A stretch of 64,000 bases of DNA from Brachionus manjavacas. Taxonomy: Eukaryota > Rotifera > Eurotatoria > Ploima > Brachionidae. The position numbers were made by a program, and so were the translations under genes. The stretch lies in contig JAHQIY010000005.1 of assembly GCA_019054805.1 (NCBI GenBank), positions 3,021,501-3,085,500 on the forward strand, written 5' to 3'. Of this stretch, positions 11,504-22,744 are shown piece by piece (within the stretch, counting starts at the first letter, position 1; each line of letters begins with the position of its first letter). A model generated the notes under the pieces. It had not been told where the DNA came from and did no database searches. It saw only the letters and a list, made by a program, of their open reading frames with translations.

Positions 11504-13257
11504 TTTGTATTTTCTTTAATCGTGCAAAAACTTTACAATTTTTTAAGATTCTTCATTCAAAAAAATATCAGAAAGAACGGATGCATCAATATTTTCAATT
11601 AATGATCATTTAATTGATTATTTGTTGAGTAATAACCGTTTTAAATGCTTACAAAAATGTTCAAAGAATATAGAATGTCTATTTGCACGATTTTCTACTC
11701 AAAAGTGTTCTTTATTCAAACAGCTTGATTGGAAAATTGAAGTTTATGATGGATCATTTTGGTACAAAAATACAAATAAAATATATAATACATGTGAAGG
11801 TTTGCTCTTAAAAATTAGCGGCTTTGCAAATAAATTGTATTCCAGTTCTTTATAATAAGCTTTTTTTTAATGAAATTAATTTTTGTAAATTTATATTTAA
11901 ATTTAAATCATTTTGCATGAAATTATTCAAAAAAAAATTTAACAGAATTAAAAGGAAAAATAAGCACTTAGATCAAAGATAATAAACAAGTCTATTCAGA
12001 AAAAATTTGCAAAGCCTGAAATTTTTTACATTTAAATTTCTTTTTTAAGGAGAGACCATGAATGAAAATAGTTTGTCAACCAAATATATACACAATTTAG
12101 ATTTAAATTTTTTTGACCTAAGTGCGAGCAATATTTGCTATATTGAGCCCTACAGCTTCAAAAATTTTTCTTATTTAAATACCCTTTATCTAAGATATAA
12201 CATCTTATCATATTTTCATTCGTATACCTTTTTTAATCTTACTTCACTGACTTATCTAGATCTTGGGTCTAACAAGTTAAGATATATTGGGTCAAATTTT
12301 TTCAAAGGATTAACAAATCTAACAAATTTAATCTTAGATAATAATACAATTTCTTTTATTGAAAGTGATTCGTTTCAAAATCTTTATAGTCTTGAGCATT
12401 TAACTTTATATAATAACAATCTAACTAAAATAGGAAAAGAGTTCAGCTGTTTATACCATCTTAAAAATCTGAATCTCTCAGTAAACCGAATAAATTTCAT
12501 AGAGAATGGTTCATTTTCTAATTTGAATTTCTTGGATGAGTTGAACCTTAGTCACAATCAGCTAAATTATCTAGAAGATAACATTTTTTTTTCTCTAAAT
12601 TCTCTAAGCATTTTGGATTTAAGTTTCAATAAGTTTGAAATTCTAAATGCTTCAACACTTAATGGTTTAATCACATTAAAAATATTAAATTTATCATTCA
12701 ATTTTATTAGAACAGTGTATCCAAGCACCTTTTCGGTACTGGTAAATCTCGAAATTTTAAATTTGATGAATAATAATTTAGATTTGTTAAATGATAGTAC
12801 ATTTAATAATTTGGTAAATTTGACCAGTCTTGATTTATCTAACAATTTTCTAAGCTCAATTAATTTGTTGAATCAGAGCAAATTGACCTATCTTAGTCTT
12901 TACTTAAATAATTTTACCTTTTTTTCTAAACCACTGCCTTCATTGATATTACTAGACTTAGGATATAACCCTTTACACTTTTTAAATCATTCACTGATCG
13001 AGTCATCAAACCTACTAAATCCACAATTGGAAGTTTTGTATTTAGACGGCTGTGAATTATCATTCATTAACGAAAACGTTTTTCAGAATTTTCAAAAATT
13101 GACAAAATTATTTATTGACAATAATCCAATTTATTATTTCAATATTTCATTATTCATAAATTTAAATGATTTAATGATGGTACAAATTGATTCCAAAGTT
13201 TTGAATCGAAATGAATTGCAGACAGCTTTTTCTAAAATTACATTTCAAATTGCCTAA
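11432..13257 (+). CDS. Secreted PAN-like / leucine-rich-repeat protein
   Basis: Three exons (11432-11498, 11548-11799, 12050-13257) joined by GT/AG introns in matching phase give about 508 residues. Exon 1 encodes a signal peptide (MIKKLQFVMLLISLKTIHS). Exon 2 encodes a cysteine-containing domain (CLQKCSKNIECLFARF..KCSLF..CEG) resembling a PAN/apple fold. Exon 3 encodes about 14 tandem 24-residue LRRs of the form LxxLxLxxNxLxxIxxxxFxxLxx (residues ~135-480) with many N-glycosylation sequons. There is no C-terminal transmembrane segment or LRR cap, so I infer secretion and a role in extracellular recognition; ligand unknown. Without splicing the LRR exon would begin at an internal Met (12058) and lack a signal peptide. 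Its promoter and first exon lie in the right arm of the palindrome. A possible AATAAA is near 13318. Confidence 0.8.
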
Positions 13258-13445
13258 AAATATTTAGATTTTGAAAGTAAACTAGAAACACTTTTAAAAT
13301 TAATTTAAATTAAACAAAATAAAATTTAATTGCGTTTTAAATTTATTCCAAAAAAAAATCATTTTAATAAAATTTTTTTATAAAATAAATAAGAAGTTTT
13401 CTAAATATTATTAATTGAAGTGAAACAAAGTATTAATATATTTTT

Positions 13446-13650
13446 AGTGTTGGGATCCGTACAAGCGGTCACTTAACCGGCCAAAATTTTTAGAAACCAT
13501 GTTCGCATTAGCCGGGCGGTCAATTGGCCGGCCAGCTAGGTGGTCAAATTTTTGGACCGCCAAATTAAACGGTCTAAAATAAACGGGCGGCCAAAAATCC
13601 GGCCAACTTTTTGGCGGGCGGTCATTAAAGGAGGGTCCGCGATTTTAGAG
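13446..13650. repeat. GGCCGG/GCGGTC-motif island, probable element end
   Basis: A GC-rich patch in AT-rich DNA that starts TAGTGTTGGGATCCG and then carries many copies of CCGGCC, GCGGTC and GGCGG in both orientations. The start matches the terminus of the 3674-4048 element, so it is probably one end of another hAT-like inverted-repeat element. I could not find a matching right end and it may be truncated. Confidence 0.5.
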
Positions 13651-14159
13651 GATTGGCCAAATAAAAAAGATAAATACTTAATTTAAATATGAAAAAAAAA
13701 TTTTTTAAACTCTAGTGAAAAAAAACCCGCCGAAGCATTTAGTTGAAAAGGTCTCTCCGGGATAAAGAGGTTTTCGATTTTGAAAACACCAAGGTTACTT
13801 TCCTGTGTTTCTTTGATCCTTTAAGAAAATTTAAAATAAATAATTAATTTTTAATGCAAAAACTAACAATGAGAGATCCGCTTTGATTCGAACGGAACAT
13901 GATAGATAAATGACCTATGGCTCATTTTAATCAGCATAAAATTTCACGTCAGACTATGTGTATATCAAAAATTGGTAAAATCAAACCTCAGAGGAGAATT
14001 TTGGTAAAAAGTCGGTCAAGGTGATTTGAGCCCGTTCCCGTTTAATTAGAGGTGGAAGGCTAATAACACCCATTTCTTAAACAAGAAAGGTGTTAGTTTA
14101 TATCTTTAAAATTTCAGTCATTTTGGCTGAATGGAAAACATTTTTTTTTTGACAAAACA
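13651..14159. other. Unrecognised, moderately complex sequence
   Basis: Less AT-rich than ordinary intergenic DNA, which suggests decayed transposon sequence continuous with the neighbouring remnants. No frame, RNA gene or repeat end can be named. Confidence 0.3.
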
Positions 14160-14512
14160 AAAACGGTCATTAATTATTGAACACCCGTTATACTTTTCGA
14201 AGGCCAAATTTTTCAAACTTCGATAGTTCAAGAATATCTTTGTTTACTTCATTTAAGTACTCTAAATCATTGAATTAAAAATCACCATTGAAACCAGCTT
14301 TTCTAAAACATCTTTATATTGTTAGTGAAGAAACACCTTCCCATGATCTTTCTATTTTGTAAAATGCTGAGAGAATATCTATTTTGAGCATTTCCGAAGA
14401 AAACTCAATCGAATAAGGCCTAACGAGCCCATTATCTGTTCGGTACTTTACTTTAAACGATTGTATTATGCCTTGGTCCTTTGATTTCATCCAGTTTGGT
14501 AGAAATTACAAT
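14160..14512 (-). pseudogene. pogo/Tigger-type transposase remnant
   Basis: The minus strand gives a broken frame with the hallmark block of pogo/Tigger (jerky-related) DDE transposases: DQGIIQSFKVKYRT, then a leucine/isoleucine stretch (IDILSAFYKIERSW), then SLTI, one stop, and RCFRKAGF. In intact members this region is LDQGII..FK..YR followed by an AW..V...TI.NCF+KAGF helix. Stop codons interrupt the frame and neither the catalytic triad nor inverted repeats are visible, so only a C-terminal piece survives. Confidence 0.75.
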
Positions 14513-14552
14513 TCGGATATTCGGAATAGAGTGGGAAAAATGATGTTTATTT

Positions 14553-16065
14553 GGTTGTCCCTAAAAAGCGGAATCCGGAACGCGGAATACGGAATTCCGT
14601 GGCCCAAATTCCGCCAAAAAAGTCGAAAAAAACTTTTATAATTCCGTAAAACACATACTAAAAAGCGGAATTTCCGTCTTTTAGTAGATTTTTAAATTCC
14701 GCCGGAATTTTTTTATGGAATTGACGGAAATGACGGAATTTTTAGCGTAATTTAAAAAATAAGCAATAAAAATTTAATTTTTTCAAAACAAAATAAAAGT
14801 TAATTTAGATGTGAATAACAATTTTAAAATAATTTTTCCAATTGCTTTATATCATACATTTTTATTTAAAAAATTTATTTCCAAAAAATATAAATATTTA
14901 AAAAAATTGCTCAAACAAAATTATCAAAAATGAAAGTTTATTCGGTGGAATTAAAACGATTAACCTATGAACAAGTGGTCGAAATTTTTACCGAGTTTCA
15001 ATCCTCTGATCAGAATCATTCGGAAAGAATTGAATTTCCGAAATCCGGTAATTTAATTAAAAAACTATAAAACTAAACCAAATAAAATGAACTTTATAAA
15101 AATTAAGGTGATGCTATAATTTTTTGGTCGAGTGAGTCATCAAAACACACCGATTGGACAACTGATGGGTTCAAATGGAAGAATCAAGGAACAAGAAAGG
15201 CTTTGATTCCGACTTCACCAAATGACCCAGTAGTGTATAAAAATTATTACCAAATGATAGATCGAAACAAGTGTATTAATAAGGAAGTTATAAAAGATGT
15301 TTATTTTTTCAAAGACCAAGCGATGCCAATAATTGTGCATTACTTAGACAAAAAAACAAAGGCGAATAGCTTGCTCGAATACGATTCTGGGCCACATGGC
15401 AATGTAAAATCAAAAGAAAACGCCGAAAATTATCAACGTACTTTGCCGTCGGTTCTTAGTCAAATTAAAGAAAATGTTTCTAAGAGAGCACCTCATTTAG
15501 TTTACAAGGAAACTTCGAAAAAAAGGGTGTAAGGGATCTTAAGCAATGTCAAAATTTAAGATATGTGAGTATATTTATTTATTGATTATATAAAAATATT
15601 ACAAATTCTTATATTTTATTTTTGCTCAGTTCCACCTATTTTTTTTCTCAACACACATCTTTTAAAATTTGTGCGTTTTATTCTAAAAAATTATAACAAA
15701 TTTTTATTGAAAATATTTTTATAAATATATATGTTTATTATTATTAAAGGTCGTTAATAAGCTTAAACGCTTCACTTATGATGAAATAGCTAATTGTCAT
15801 CTAATGCATATTTCATTAGGTTTTCCTAATTTGATATTGACCGCTCCTGACATACGTATTATATGCATTGATGAAGAACTTTTATTGGAAACAAAAAAAG
15901 CCATGGCAGCATTTAACTCAGATAACCGAAAATGCTTCCAATTCGACACTACCTTTAACATGAGAAGCTTTTATGTTTCAGCATTATCGTATATGCATTT
16001 TAGTAATCAACATGAAAAACCTCCGTCTAATAATTTAGAAAAAAAAATATTAATAGAATATTAAT
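14553..16065 (+). mobile_element. MULE-like DNA transposon, left part (relative of the 17341-18924 element)
   Basis: The left terminus GGTTGTCCCTAAAAAGCGGA is nearly the same as both termini of the element at 17341-18924 and leads into the same GCGGAATTCCG-rich inverted-repeat sequence (to ~14755). Exons at 14930-15047, 15108-15564 and 15750-16064 encode a transposase-like protein. No right terminus is found, so the copy is truncated or its 3' half is lost. Confidence 0.72.
14930..16064 (+). pseudogene. MULE-like transposase, frameshifted and 3'-truncated
   Basis: The predicted protein has an N-terminal domain with the block FWSSESSKHTDWTTDGFKWK and a downstream GPHGNVKSKENAENYQR motif, both shared with the other copy in this window, including an intron at the identical codon and phase (after Ser-Gly). 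After a run of seven A's near 15525 the frame must shift by one base to continue as GVRDLKQCQNLRY, which splices to VVNKLKRFTYDEI. The last exon contains FQFDTTFNMRSFYVSAL, which I read as the first catalytic aspartate region (DxTF) of a MULE-type DDE domain. The frame ends at 16064 before the rest of the triad, so the gene is dead. The superfamily call rests mainly on the 9-bp target duplication of the sister copy. Confidence 0.62.
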
Positions 16066-16599
16066 ATACAAATTTGTTAATAATCACATGATTTGAAGAG
16101 AATTTTTAGAAAAATAAAGCAATAAAATAAAAAAGTAAAGCCATAGAATTGTTCAGAATTTTGTCTAGATTTAAAAAAAAATCGGGTCATAATTGATCCC
16201 TCGGATGAGATACGATTTAAACCAGAAAAAACACATTTTTTTCCTTTTTTTAGCCAAAAACAGGAAAAAAATGACTGCCACACCCTTTTATTTTTTTTCT
16301 AAATTACATTAGCATGTAGAGAATTTTATGCTCTTTCAGAATATATATATTTTTTTAGTATATTTAAGTTTTATCTTTGAGATTTTGAGTCTTAAATAAC
16401 AACAACTTTTTAAAGGGTTTGCTATTTTTGGAACCCAGGGTGTAAAAAATTTTTTTTTGTCCCCTTCAAAAAAATTTATTATTTGGGGTTTTTGAGGGCG
16501 TAGATTACGAATTTTGAGTCAAAAATGTGAAATTCAGATAGCACTAAAGTTTTGAATTTCGTGAACCTTACCTAAATAAAACCATCATAAATGACATCA
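16066..16599. other. AT-rich DNA, nothing recognised
   Basis: No gene, element end or RNA is supported. It may contain remains of the truncated MULE copy. Confidence 0.4.
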
Positions 16600-16920
16600 A
16601 ACGTTTCGACTGGAACAATCTAAAAAATGTACGAACTCCCGAAACGCTGCTGGACCACAGATCTACGTATAGCTCTTTACATTCTTCCTCTACCTGAAGT
16701 CTTGAAAAAAATTAAGGCCGAATTTATAAAAAGACTCATCAATAACACCTACACAAAGCAATTATCTGAAAAAACTCTCCCTCACACACTTGAGAAAGAC
16801 TTAATCTCGGAAGAAATCGAAATCATTAATGGTGAAAATGAATCATTAATAAATAACCAAGACCGTATTACAGATAAAATAAAAGCGACTATCTACGTTT
16901 TTGAAGTAAATTGGGATTGA
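16600..16920 (+). pseudogene. Possible LINE-derived coding fragment
   Basis: A 97-codon open frame (from 16627) has ordinary amino-acid composition (ELPKRCWTTDLRIALYILPL, then EFIKRLINNTYTKQL). It vaguely resembles the C-terminal end of some LINE proteins, but I see no diagnostic motif. It could also be an unrelated relic. There is no start context or splice partner to support a host gene. Confidence 0.25.
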
Positions 16921-17340
16921 GAAGGCAAAATGTGTCAAAGTACTTGGACGCCAAAATCGCGAGAACATCACAGCAAAGCTATTTATCCTACTAAAATTTG
17001 AAAATTTAAGTATCTAAGAATATTTTATATCATTTAATTTTTTACTCAATTTGACCCTATTTTTTATATTTTCATTTTTATTTAATTTGACCGGCAAGCG
17101 GTCCTTAAACTTACTAAATAAATAAATATCTATTAATTTTATTTTTGAATTCCATCAATTCCAAAAATTATACAATAAGTATTAATATTTTTATTTACAA
17201 GGTTTGTAATCGGCAAATCTTTTAATGATTTTAATAAGCAATTTAAGCTGTAGGATTAGAAAGATTAAACGATGAAATGACGATAAATTTTTCAAGTTTT
17301 CACACAAAATAAACCCTGGATTAGATCTTGCTTAGTAGAC

Positions 17341-18924
17341 GGTTATCCCTAAAACGCGGAAAATAAAACGCGGAATGCGGAAAGCGGAATGCGGAATTCC
17401 GCAAAAAAATACCAAAAAATGGGGCATTATTAAAAAATGTTTCCGCAAAAAAAACTACTAAAACGCGGAATTTCCGCATTTTAGTAGTTTTTTTAATTAT
17501 TGCGGAAAAAGTTGAATTTTGCGGAAAAAGTTTGCGGAATTGGGCTGAAAAGAAAAAAATTAATATTAATCAATAAATATTATTATTTATTTTATAAACA
17601 ACAATTTGTATTTTTAATTATTTAGACTAGTTTAATTGTTTAAACATTTAAAGTCATATTTGCTACATAGCCATGATTTTGCTTTGCCAGATCTTTGATA
17701 ACTATTGACCTTGGCACATTCAAAATGGTACCAAAATTTGCACATATCACATTCTATTGAATGTTCAAAACAAATCTCCGAACAAACAGGGCAACGGCAA
17801 TGTATTTTTTTGTTGTTGATTAAACTAATCACAGTTTTCCAGGATGATTTATTAAAATATTTTTCCAAAAAACCAAAGTCAAGATCTTTAAGAAAGGCAT
17901 CGCTTAATTTGGTATGATCAGTAATAACCATATTTACTTTGATTTTATATATTTCATCTATTAAACTATCTAAGATTTCGTCTCTGTTTTCTGTTTCCAA
18001 TAATAAATCAGAAAGTAAACATCTCACATCGGGGTGTGAGATGTTTGAAAGATGGCATTTTTCGTTGATAATTTTGAGCACCTTCTTGGTCTTTTGTATT
18101 TCCATGAGGACCTGATTCGCACTCGATTTCTGAGTCGCTGTCATTGTTTTTTTTAAGGTAATGAATCAATACTGGCATTGGTTTATCAATCAATGTATAA
18201 ACATCTTTGATTATGTTTTTATTAATTATGCCTTTGTCAAATATATGATAATATGACTTAAATAAGACCGGTTTATCGACTGGAAAAGGCTTTTTTCCTC
18301 CTTGGTTTCTCCATTTAAATCCGTCGGATAGCCAGTCTTTATATTTTTCTGGCTGGTTTGACCAATAAAATACAACTTCACCTGAAAATAATAAAAAATG
18401 TGCATACTTATTCTAAATTTGTAAATTTTTATTTTATTATCATTTAATTACCTGATCTTGGTCTAAATATTTTTGGATTATGATTGCCCTCAGCATGATT
18501 AAAACTCGTTAACATTTCTTCGGCTTCAGAATCTGTTAAGCGAAGATTTTTTTTTAGAAAAATATTCATTTTATTCTCTTTTAAAAATTTTAGAATGTGG
18601 TTTGTTAATTTCTCTTATGTATAAGATGACAATTTATTTTTTAATAAAAGTTTTTTATTATATAATTTAAAGTTTTAGAACTCAAAACTAATTTAACTTA
18701 GTATTATATTGTTATGAAAATTTATTTATTTAAATAAAATTTTTTATTTTCAGCCTAATTCCGCAAACTTTTTCCTCAATAATTTAAAAAACTACTAAAA
18801 TGCGGAAATTCCGCGTTTTAGTAGTTTTTTTTGCGGAAATATTTTTTAATTATTCCCCATTTTTTGGTATTTTATTGCGGGATTCCGCATTCCGCGTTTT
18901 ATTTTCCGCGTTTTAGGGACAACC
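17341..18924 (-). mobile_element. Complete MULE-like transposon with long inverted repeats and 9-bp target duplication
   Basis: 1584 bp. The left end GGTTATCCCTAAAACGCGGA and the right end (reverse complement GGTTGTCCCTAAAACGCGGA) begin inverted repeats of roughly 190-225 bp (left 17341-17565, right 18738-18924). They are packed with GCGGAA/TTCCGC and include a near-perfect hairpin centred on GCGGAATTTCCGC (about 17453-17490 and 18790-18827). Immediately outside are TTAGTAGAC (17332-17340) and TTAGAAGAC (18925-18933), an 8/9 match consistent with a 9-bp MULE target duplication. The interior codes on the minus strand for an N-terminal domain shared with the copy at 14553 and a C-terminal PHD-like zinc finger. 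PHD fingers plus long inverted repeats recall the Rehavkus branch of MULEs; that assignment is inference. Confidence 0.85.
17632..18569 (-). pseudogene. Transposon protein: N-terminal domain plus PHD-like finger in two frames
   Basis: Exon 1 (18569-18452) and exon 2 (from 18381) encode MNIFLKKNLRLTDSEAEEML and VVFYWSNQPEKYKDWLSDGF, ending with a stop at 18008 after NYQRKMPSF. Overlapping it in another frame (down to 17632) is a second stretch: a helical segment (LLSDLLLETENRDEILDSL), then CPVC-x12-CDMC-x5-HFEC and a final KSWLC, a C4HC3 PHD-type pattern with an atypical last pair. The switch of frame lies near 18010-18060. The catalytic DDE region present in the sister copy is absent. I infer an internal deletion that fused N- and C-terminal parts, or a frameshift or missed splice. 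Either way it cannot encode a whole transposase. Confidence 0.6.
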
Positions 18925-18933
18925 TTAGAAGAC

Positions 18934-21392
18934 TTCGACAATTTTTCTTACATTTTTCTAAAATGATTTGTGTTTAAAACCGCCTTTTTCTATTCTATTG
19001 GACATTAACCTGAATGTATTTTGCATGTTTGAATAAATTAAAATAAATTTAAAGGAGTCTTAAGCACCGATTTACATACAAATATTTTCACATGTGATGT
19101 ATCATTAATCCAGAATGAAAACGAAGAAAAAATCTCTGATTCTTAATCAAAGAATAAAAAAAAATTTAAATTCTAATCCCTACGCCTTTTTTTAAAAAAT
19201 GGTGTTAAATTTTTTTAAAATTAAAAAGAATTGACATTTTTTCATTGCATATTTAGTTAAAGAAGATTCAGCTTTTAGAAATAATTCGATGCATTATTCT
19301 AATTTTTTTTATTTTACTTTTGCAAATTTTGTATTAATCTTACCCAGTAACTAACTTATTTGAATTTTTTTTTTATTTTATTCAATTTTACTTAGAAAAC
19401 CTAAATTTATAATTATCTCATTTAAAATTTTATCGTTAGGCTGAAAAGAAGGACTAGATCCATTCTACACAGCCTGAGGGTCTCCCTCAAATTATTTAAT
19501 TAAATAAATAAATAAATAGTTAAAGAAGCGAAATTTTCTAGGATCTGATTTTTTTTTTTATATTTTAGTCATTATGTAGAACAAAAAAATTTTAACAAAT
19601 TCTATCGATGGTCCTTTGGCTTCCACTTTATTATCTTCAGACCTCAAAAGTAAATAAAGTGGAAATTTTGGTTTTTAAAGGGCTAATGGATCAACGAGTA
19701 TTGTTATAGTTATTTTATTTGCCATTTTCGCATTCCTTACTCAATTCTGAGCATTTTGTTATACAAAAAGCCTAATTAGCTTCAAAAATAACCGAGATAC
19801 GGTTGTCTTATTTAAACCAGTTATTTAAAAAAATATAGAAATTTGGAGCGCTGTAACTTTTGAGTGGAAGGTCAGATTTTTAAAATTCTAATAGATTATG
19901 ATTCAGCTCGTTGAGATCTATCAGAAATTATATATAAGATTAATTTTTCGATTTTTTTTCACGACTGCTCCATTTCCCTTACCAAAAAACACTCACCGTA
20001 GCAGTACTGTATTCTTTTTTCTAAATAGCTTTTTTTATCCTTTCAGATACATGTTAGTAATATAAATTTTATTAGCAATCAAATTTGGTAGAATTGGAAT
20101 TTCTTAAAATTTAATTAGAAACCAACTTTCATTGTCTTTTTCTGTAAAAACATTTTTTAGATTCGCTGAAACCTTAAAATCTTTTGACACTAAAGAGTGT
20201 TCACGACAAAATTGCTTGATACTTATATCCTTTAATTTTATATTAGTTTTCGACAAAAATTTAATTTAATTTTTTTTAGTTTTTGAGATACAAAACTTTC
20301 AAAGAAGCCTTCAAAAAATCTGAATGAGAAAGATGATTATAAAAGGAATCAAAAGATAACTTGTTCAGAAACACTTGATAAATAAATAAAATATTCTTTA
20401 AAAAAAACCTTTACTATTTTTATGCAGCATGAAAAAAAATTAATTATCAATCCTGATCAGTTTAATCAACAAGTAACTATTGATTTATTCATCAAGTGAA
20501 TTTTATTTAAAATAAGATGACTGATTTGAAAAATATGATTTACGTCAGCTTAATTCTTTTTTACAATTTTTTTTTAAAAAATATAACATAATTTTTGGAG
20601 TCACTTGTAAATTTAAGTCTCCTACCCAGGGATGAGGCAGTTTAAAAATCTTTAAATCAAAAATTTTGTAACAGATTTTAGGCTCCTTAAGTTTAGCTGT
20701 TTAATTGAATCAATCTTTACAATTTATTTTTAATCAAAAAGAAATAATTTCGTTATTTAAATCAAAGAATTTTAAAATTAACTAATTAAAAATCTTTAAG
20801 CTTTTCTTACTTGAAAATTTCATAATAATTTTGAAAGAATACTTAAGGTACATTTATTGTTTAATAAAAGAACCTGATGTTTTTGATTTAAAATTTAAAA
20901 TTTAAAAGGATTCAATCATAATTTTATCTTTATTCAAAAATAATATACAGGCAATTTGAGTTACTCTTAGCAAATTAAGCAATTTAATTTGATTAGATAT
21001 TTTTACAGCCAAGCCAGATTATAAAAAAGTTCTTTTTTAATTTTTTTTCTGTGTCAAAATTTTATTCGAAATCAATGAAAACTTTCAAGTCAAAATTTTC
21101 TTTTAAAATATATGAATTTATTTTGCTCATTAAACAAGTATCAAATTCTTCATTTAGTTTATTTAAAATAGGCGGCACAAGAAAACATGACTCAGTTTGA
21201 TTTTAAATCGCTAATGGTACTTATTACCAAGCGGTTAAAAATTACTTAATCGTTGTGAGTATAAAAATTTTGTTTGACTCTTAAAAATATTTCTAAAAAT
21301 TAAACAAACGCTTTCAGCACATACTTTAAATTCACCTATAATCACCTATAAAATTTTTATATTTTTTTATACTAACAACAACTTGATTTTCG
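18934..21392. other. Long gene-free stretch
   Basis: AT-rich, without a supportable coding frame. At about 19440-19522 a moderately complex segment (GGCTGAAAAGAAGGACTAGA and following) ends in an AAAT microsatellite, which resembles the 3' end of a retroposon. 19610-20010 is more complex than its surroundings but unrecognised. The last ~200 bp should hold the promoter of the following gene. Confidence 0.4.
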
Positions 21393-22466
21393 ATGCAAAT
21401 TAGAAATTTTATTTTATTTTTTACTCTTACTAAAAAATTAGCAAAATGCAGTCCCTTGTTAAGTGCTTTGTTAAAAAATCGAAACTATGATATTGTTTTA
21501 TCAAAGGCAATAAATTCATCTGAGATATCTTTAGAAAAATTGCATTTCGTTCTTTTAAACCATCTATTGAATAGCACAAATTTACCAGACACAGAAAATA
21601 GTGTAAATAATGATGAGTCTGATCCAACAGGGGAAATACTATACATGATTGTTATCATGTTAATTTTTGCAATTATTGTAGTTATGATATTGGTGACCAA
21701 GGTAAAGCCAAGAAAGATAAACCTTAGCGACATTGCTGACAGAGAGAAAGCTGAGTATCTATTGCGTAACATGCAGGAACATGTTGTCACTGAAAACATA
21801 CTGGAACAATTACGAGACAAGGAGTATAGATCGAAAGCGTGGGATATTTATCGGTCCAATTCGAAAGGCAGACGAAATTCAAGACTTGACAGAGCCTTAA
21901 AGGCCAAAGAACCTGATACTATCAGAAAAATTGACCTTAAATTAGAAAATATTCAAAGATCGAAAAAAGCAATAGAAGAAAAATCATTTGATGAACTCAA
22001 TACATCGTTCCGAACCAATTTTTATTCAAAAGAAAAAGTTGACAAAATTAAATTGGACAAAAATAAAGTTGGCTTTCACAAAACTTCGAGAAAAATATTT
22101 CGACCCAAAAATAATAATCTTATGAATTTTACACCGCCACGTGTTGCCAGCGATGATAAAATGAATGAGACATTTTGTTCGAATGATGGATGCTACTACA
22201 CATTTACTGGTAGTTCAATGGAAAAAGCACCATTAAGTTCTATAAAAAGTTTGTTTGAAAGTGAAGCTAAACTACTGGGTCCAAAAATTCAAAAGCTGCA
22301 ATCACAGCATGAAAAGTTAGATGGCTATATTTCTAATCAATCTTTAAAAGGACGTTTTTCAGTACTTCCAACCATTGGAGAAACAAATTCTAACATTGAA
22401 TCAAAGATAGTTTCGTTTAATTGTCGAAATAATAAAATTATTAAAAATGATGAGCCTAAATTTTAG
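21393..22466 (+). CDS. Unrecognised single-pass membrane protein
   Basis: A 357-codon uninterrupted frame that I do not recognise. Residues ~1-80 are mixed, with a weakly hydrophobic N-terminus (MQIRNFILFFTL) that could be a signal sequence and one NST sequon (residues 60-62). Residues ~81-104 (EILYMIVIMLIFAIIVVMIL) form one strong transmembrane helix followed by a basic stop-transfer (TKVKPRK). The remaining ~250 residues are charged and probably cytoplasmic, starting with a helical stretch (AEYLLRNMQEHVVTENILEQ, then a YRSKAWDIYRS block) and continuing as Lys/Asn/Ser-rich, probably disordered sequence. A short ectodomain, one helix and a juxtamembrane helix recall small channel-associated subunits, but there is no motif to claim that. 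Normal codon composition over >1 kb argues it is real; further upstream exons are possible. Confidence 0.6.
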   Translation: MQIRNFILFFTLTKKLAKCSPLLSALLKNRNYDIVLSKAINSSEISLEKLHFVLLNHLLNSTNLPDTENSVNNDESDPTGEILYMIVIMLIFAIIVVMILVTKVKPRKINLSDIADREKAEYLLRNMQEHVVTENILEQLRDKEYRSKAWDIYRSNSKGRRNSRLDRALKAKEPDTIRKIDLKLENIQRSKKAIEEKSFDELNTSFRTNFYSKEKVDKIKLDKNKVGFHKTSRKIFRPKNNNLMNFTPPRVASDDKMNETFCSNDGCYYTFTGSSMEKAPLSSIKSLFESEAKLLGPKIQKLQSQHEKLDGYISNQSLKGRFSVLPTIGETNSNIESKIVSFNCRNNKIIKNDEPKF

Positions 22467-22744
22467 AAAGAATATTATATTTTTTTAACAATAAAATTTT
22501 AATTAAAATTTAAAAATTAAACTAAATGACTTTAATGTTTATTTTCCACTAATTCCAGAAACACTAAAGCCTTGAAAAATTTTAGGCTTAAAAAACTTAA
22601 ATTGAACATAAAAAAATTTTTATTTTTATGAAATTTTCGATATTACTGCAATGATAAAAATGAAAAAATAGCAAATTTGTTATATTTAGACAAAAAAATT
22701 TAAATAATAATCAAGTAAAATACTCAAACATTAGTATTATATAA

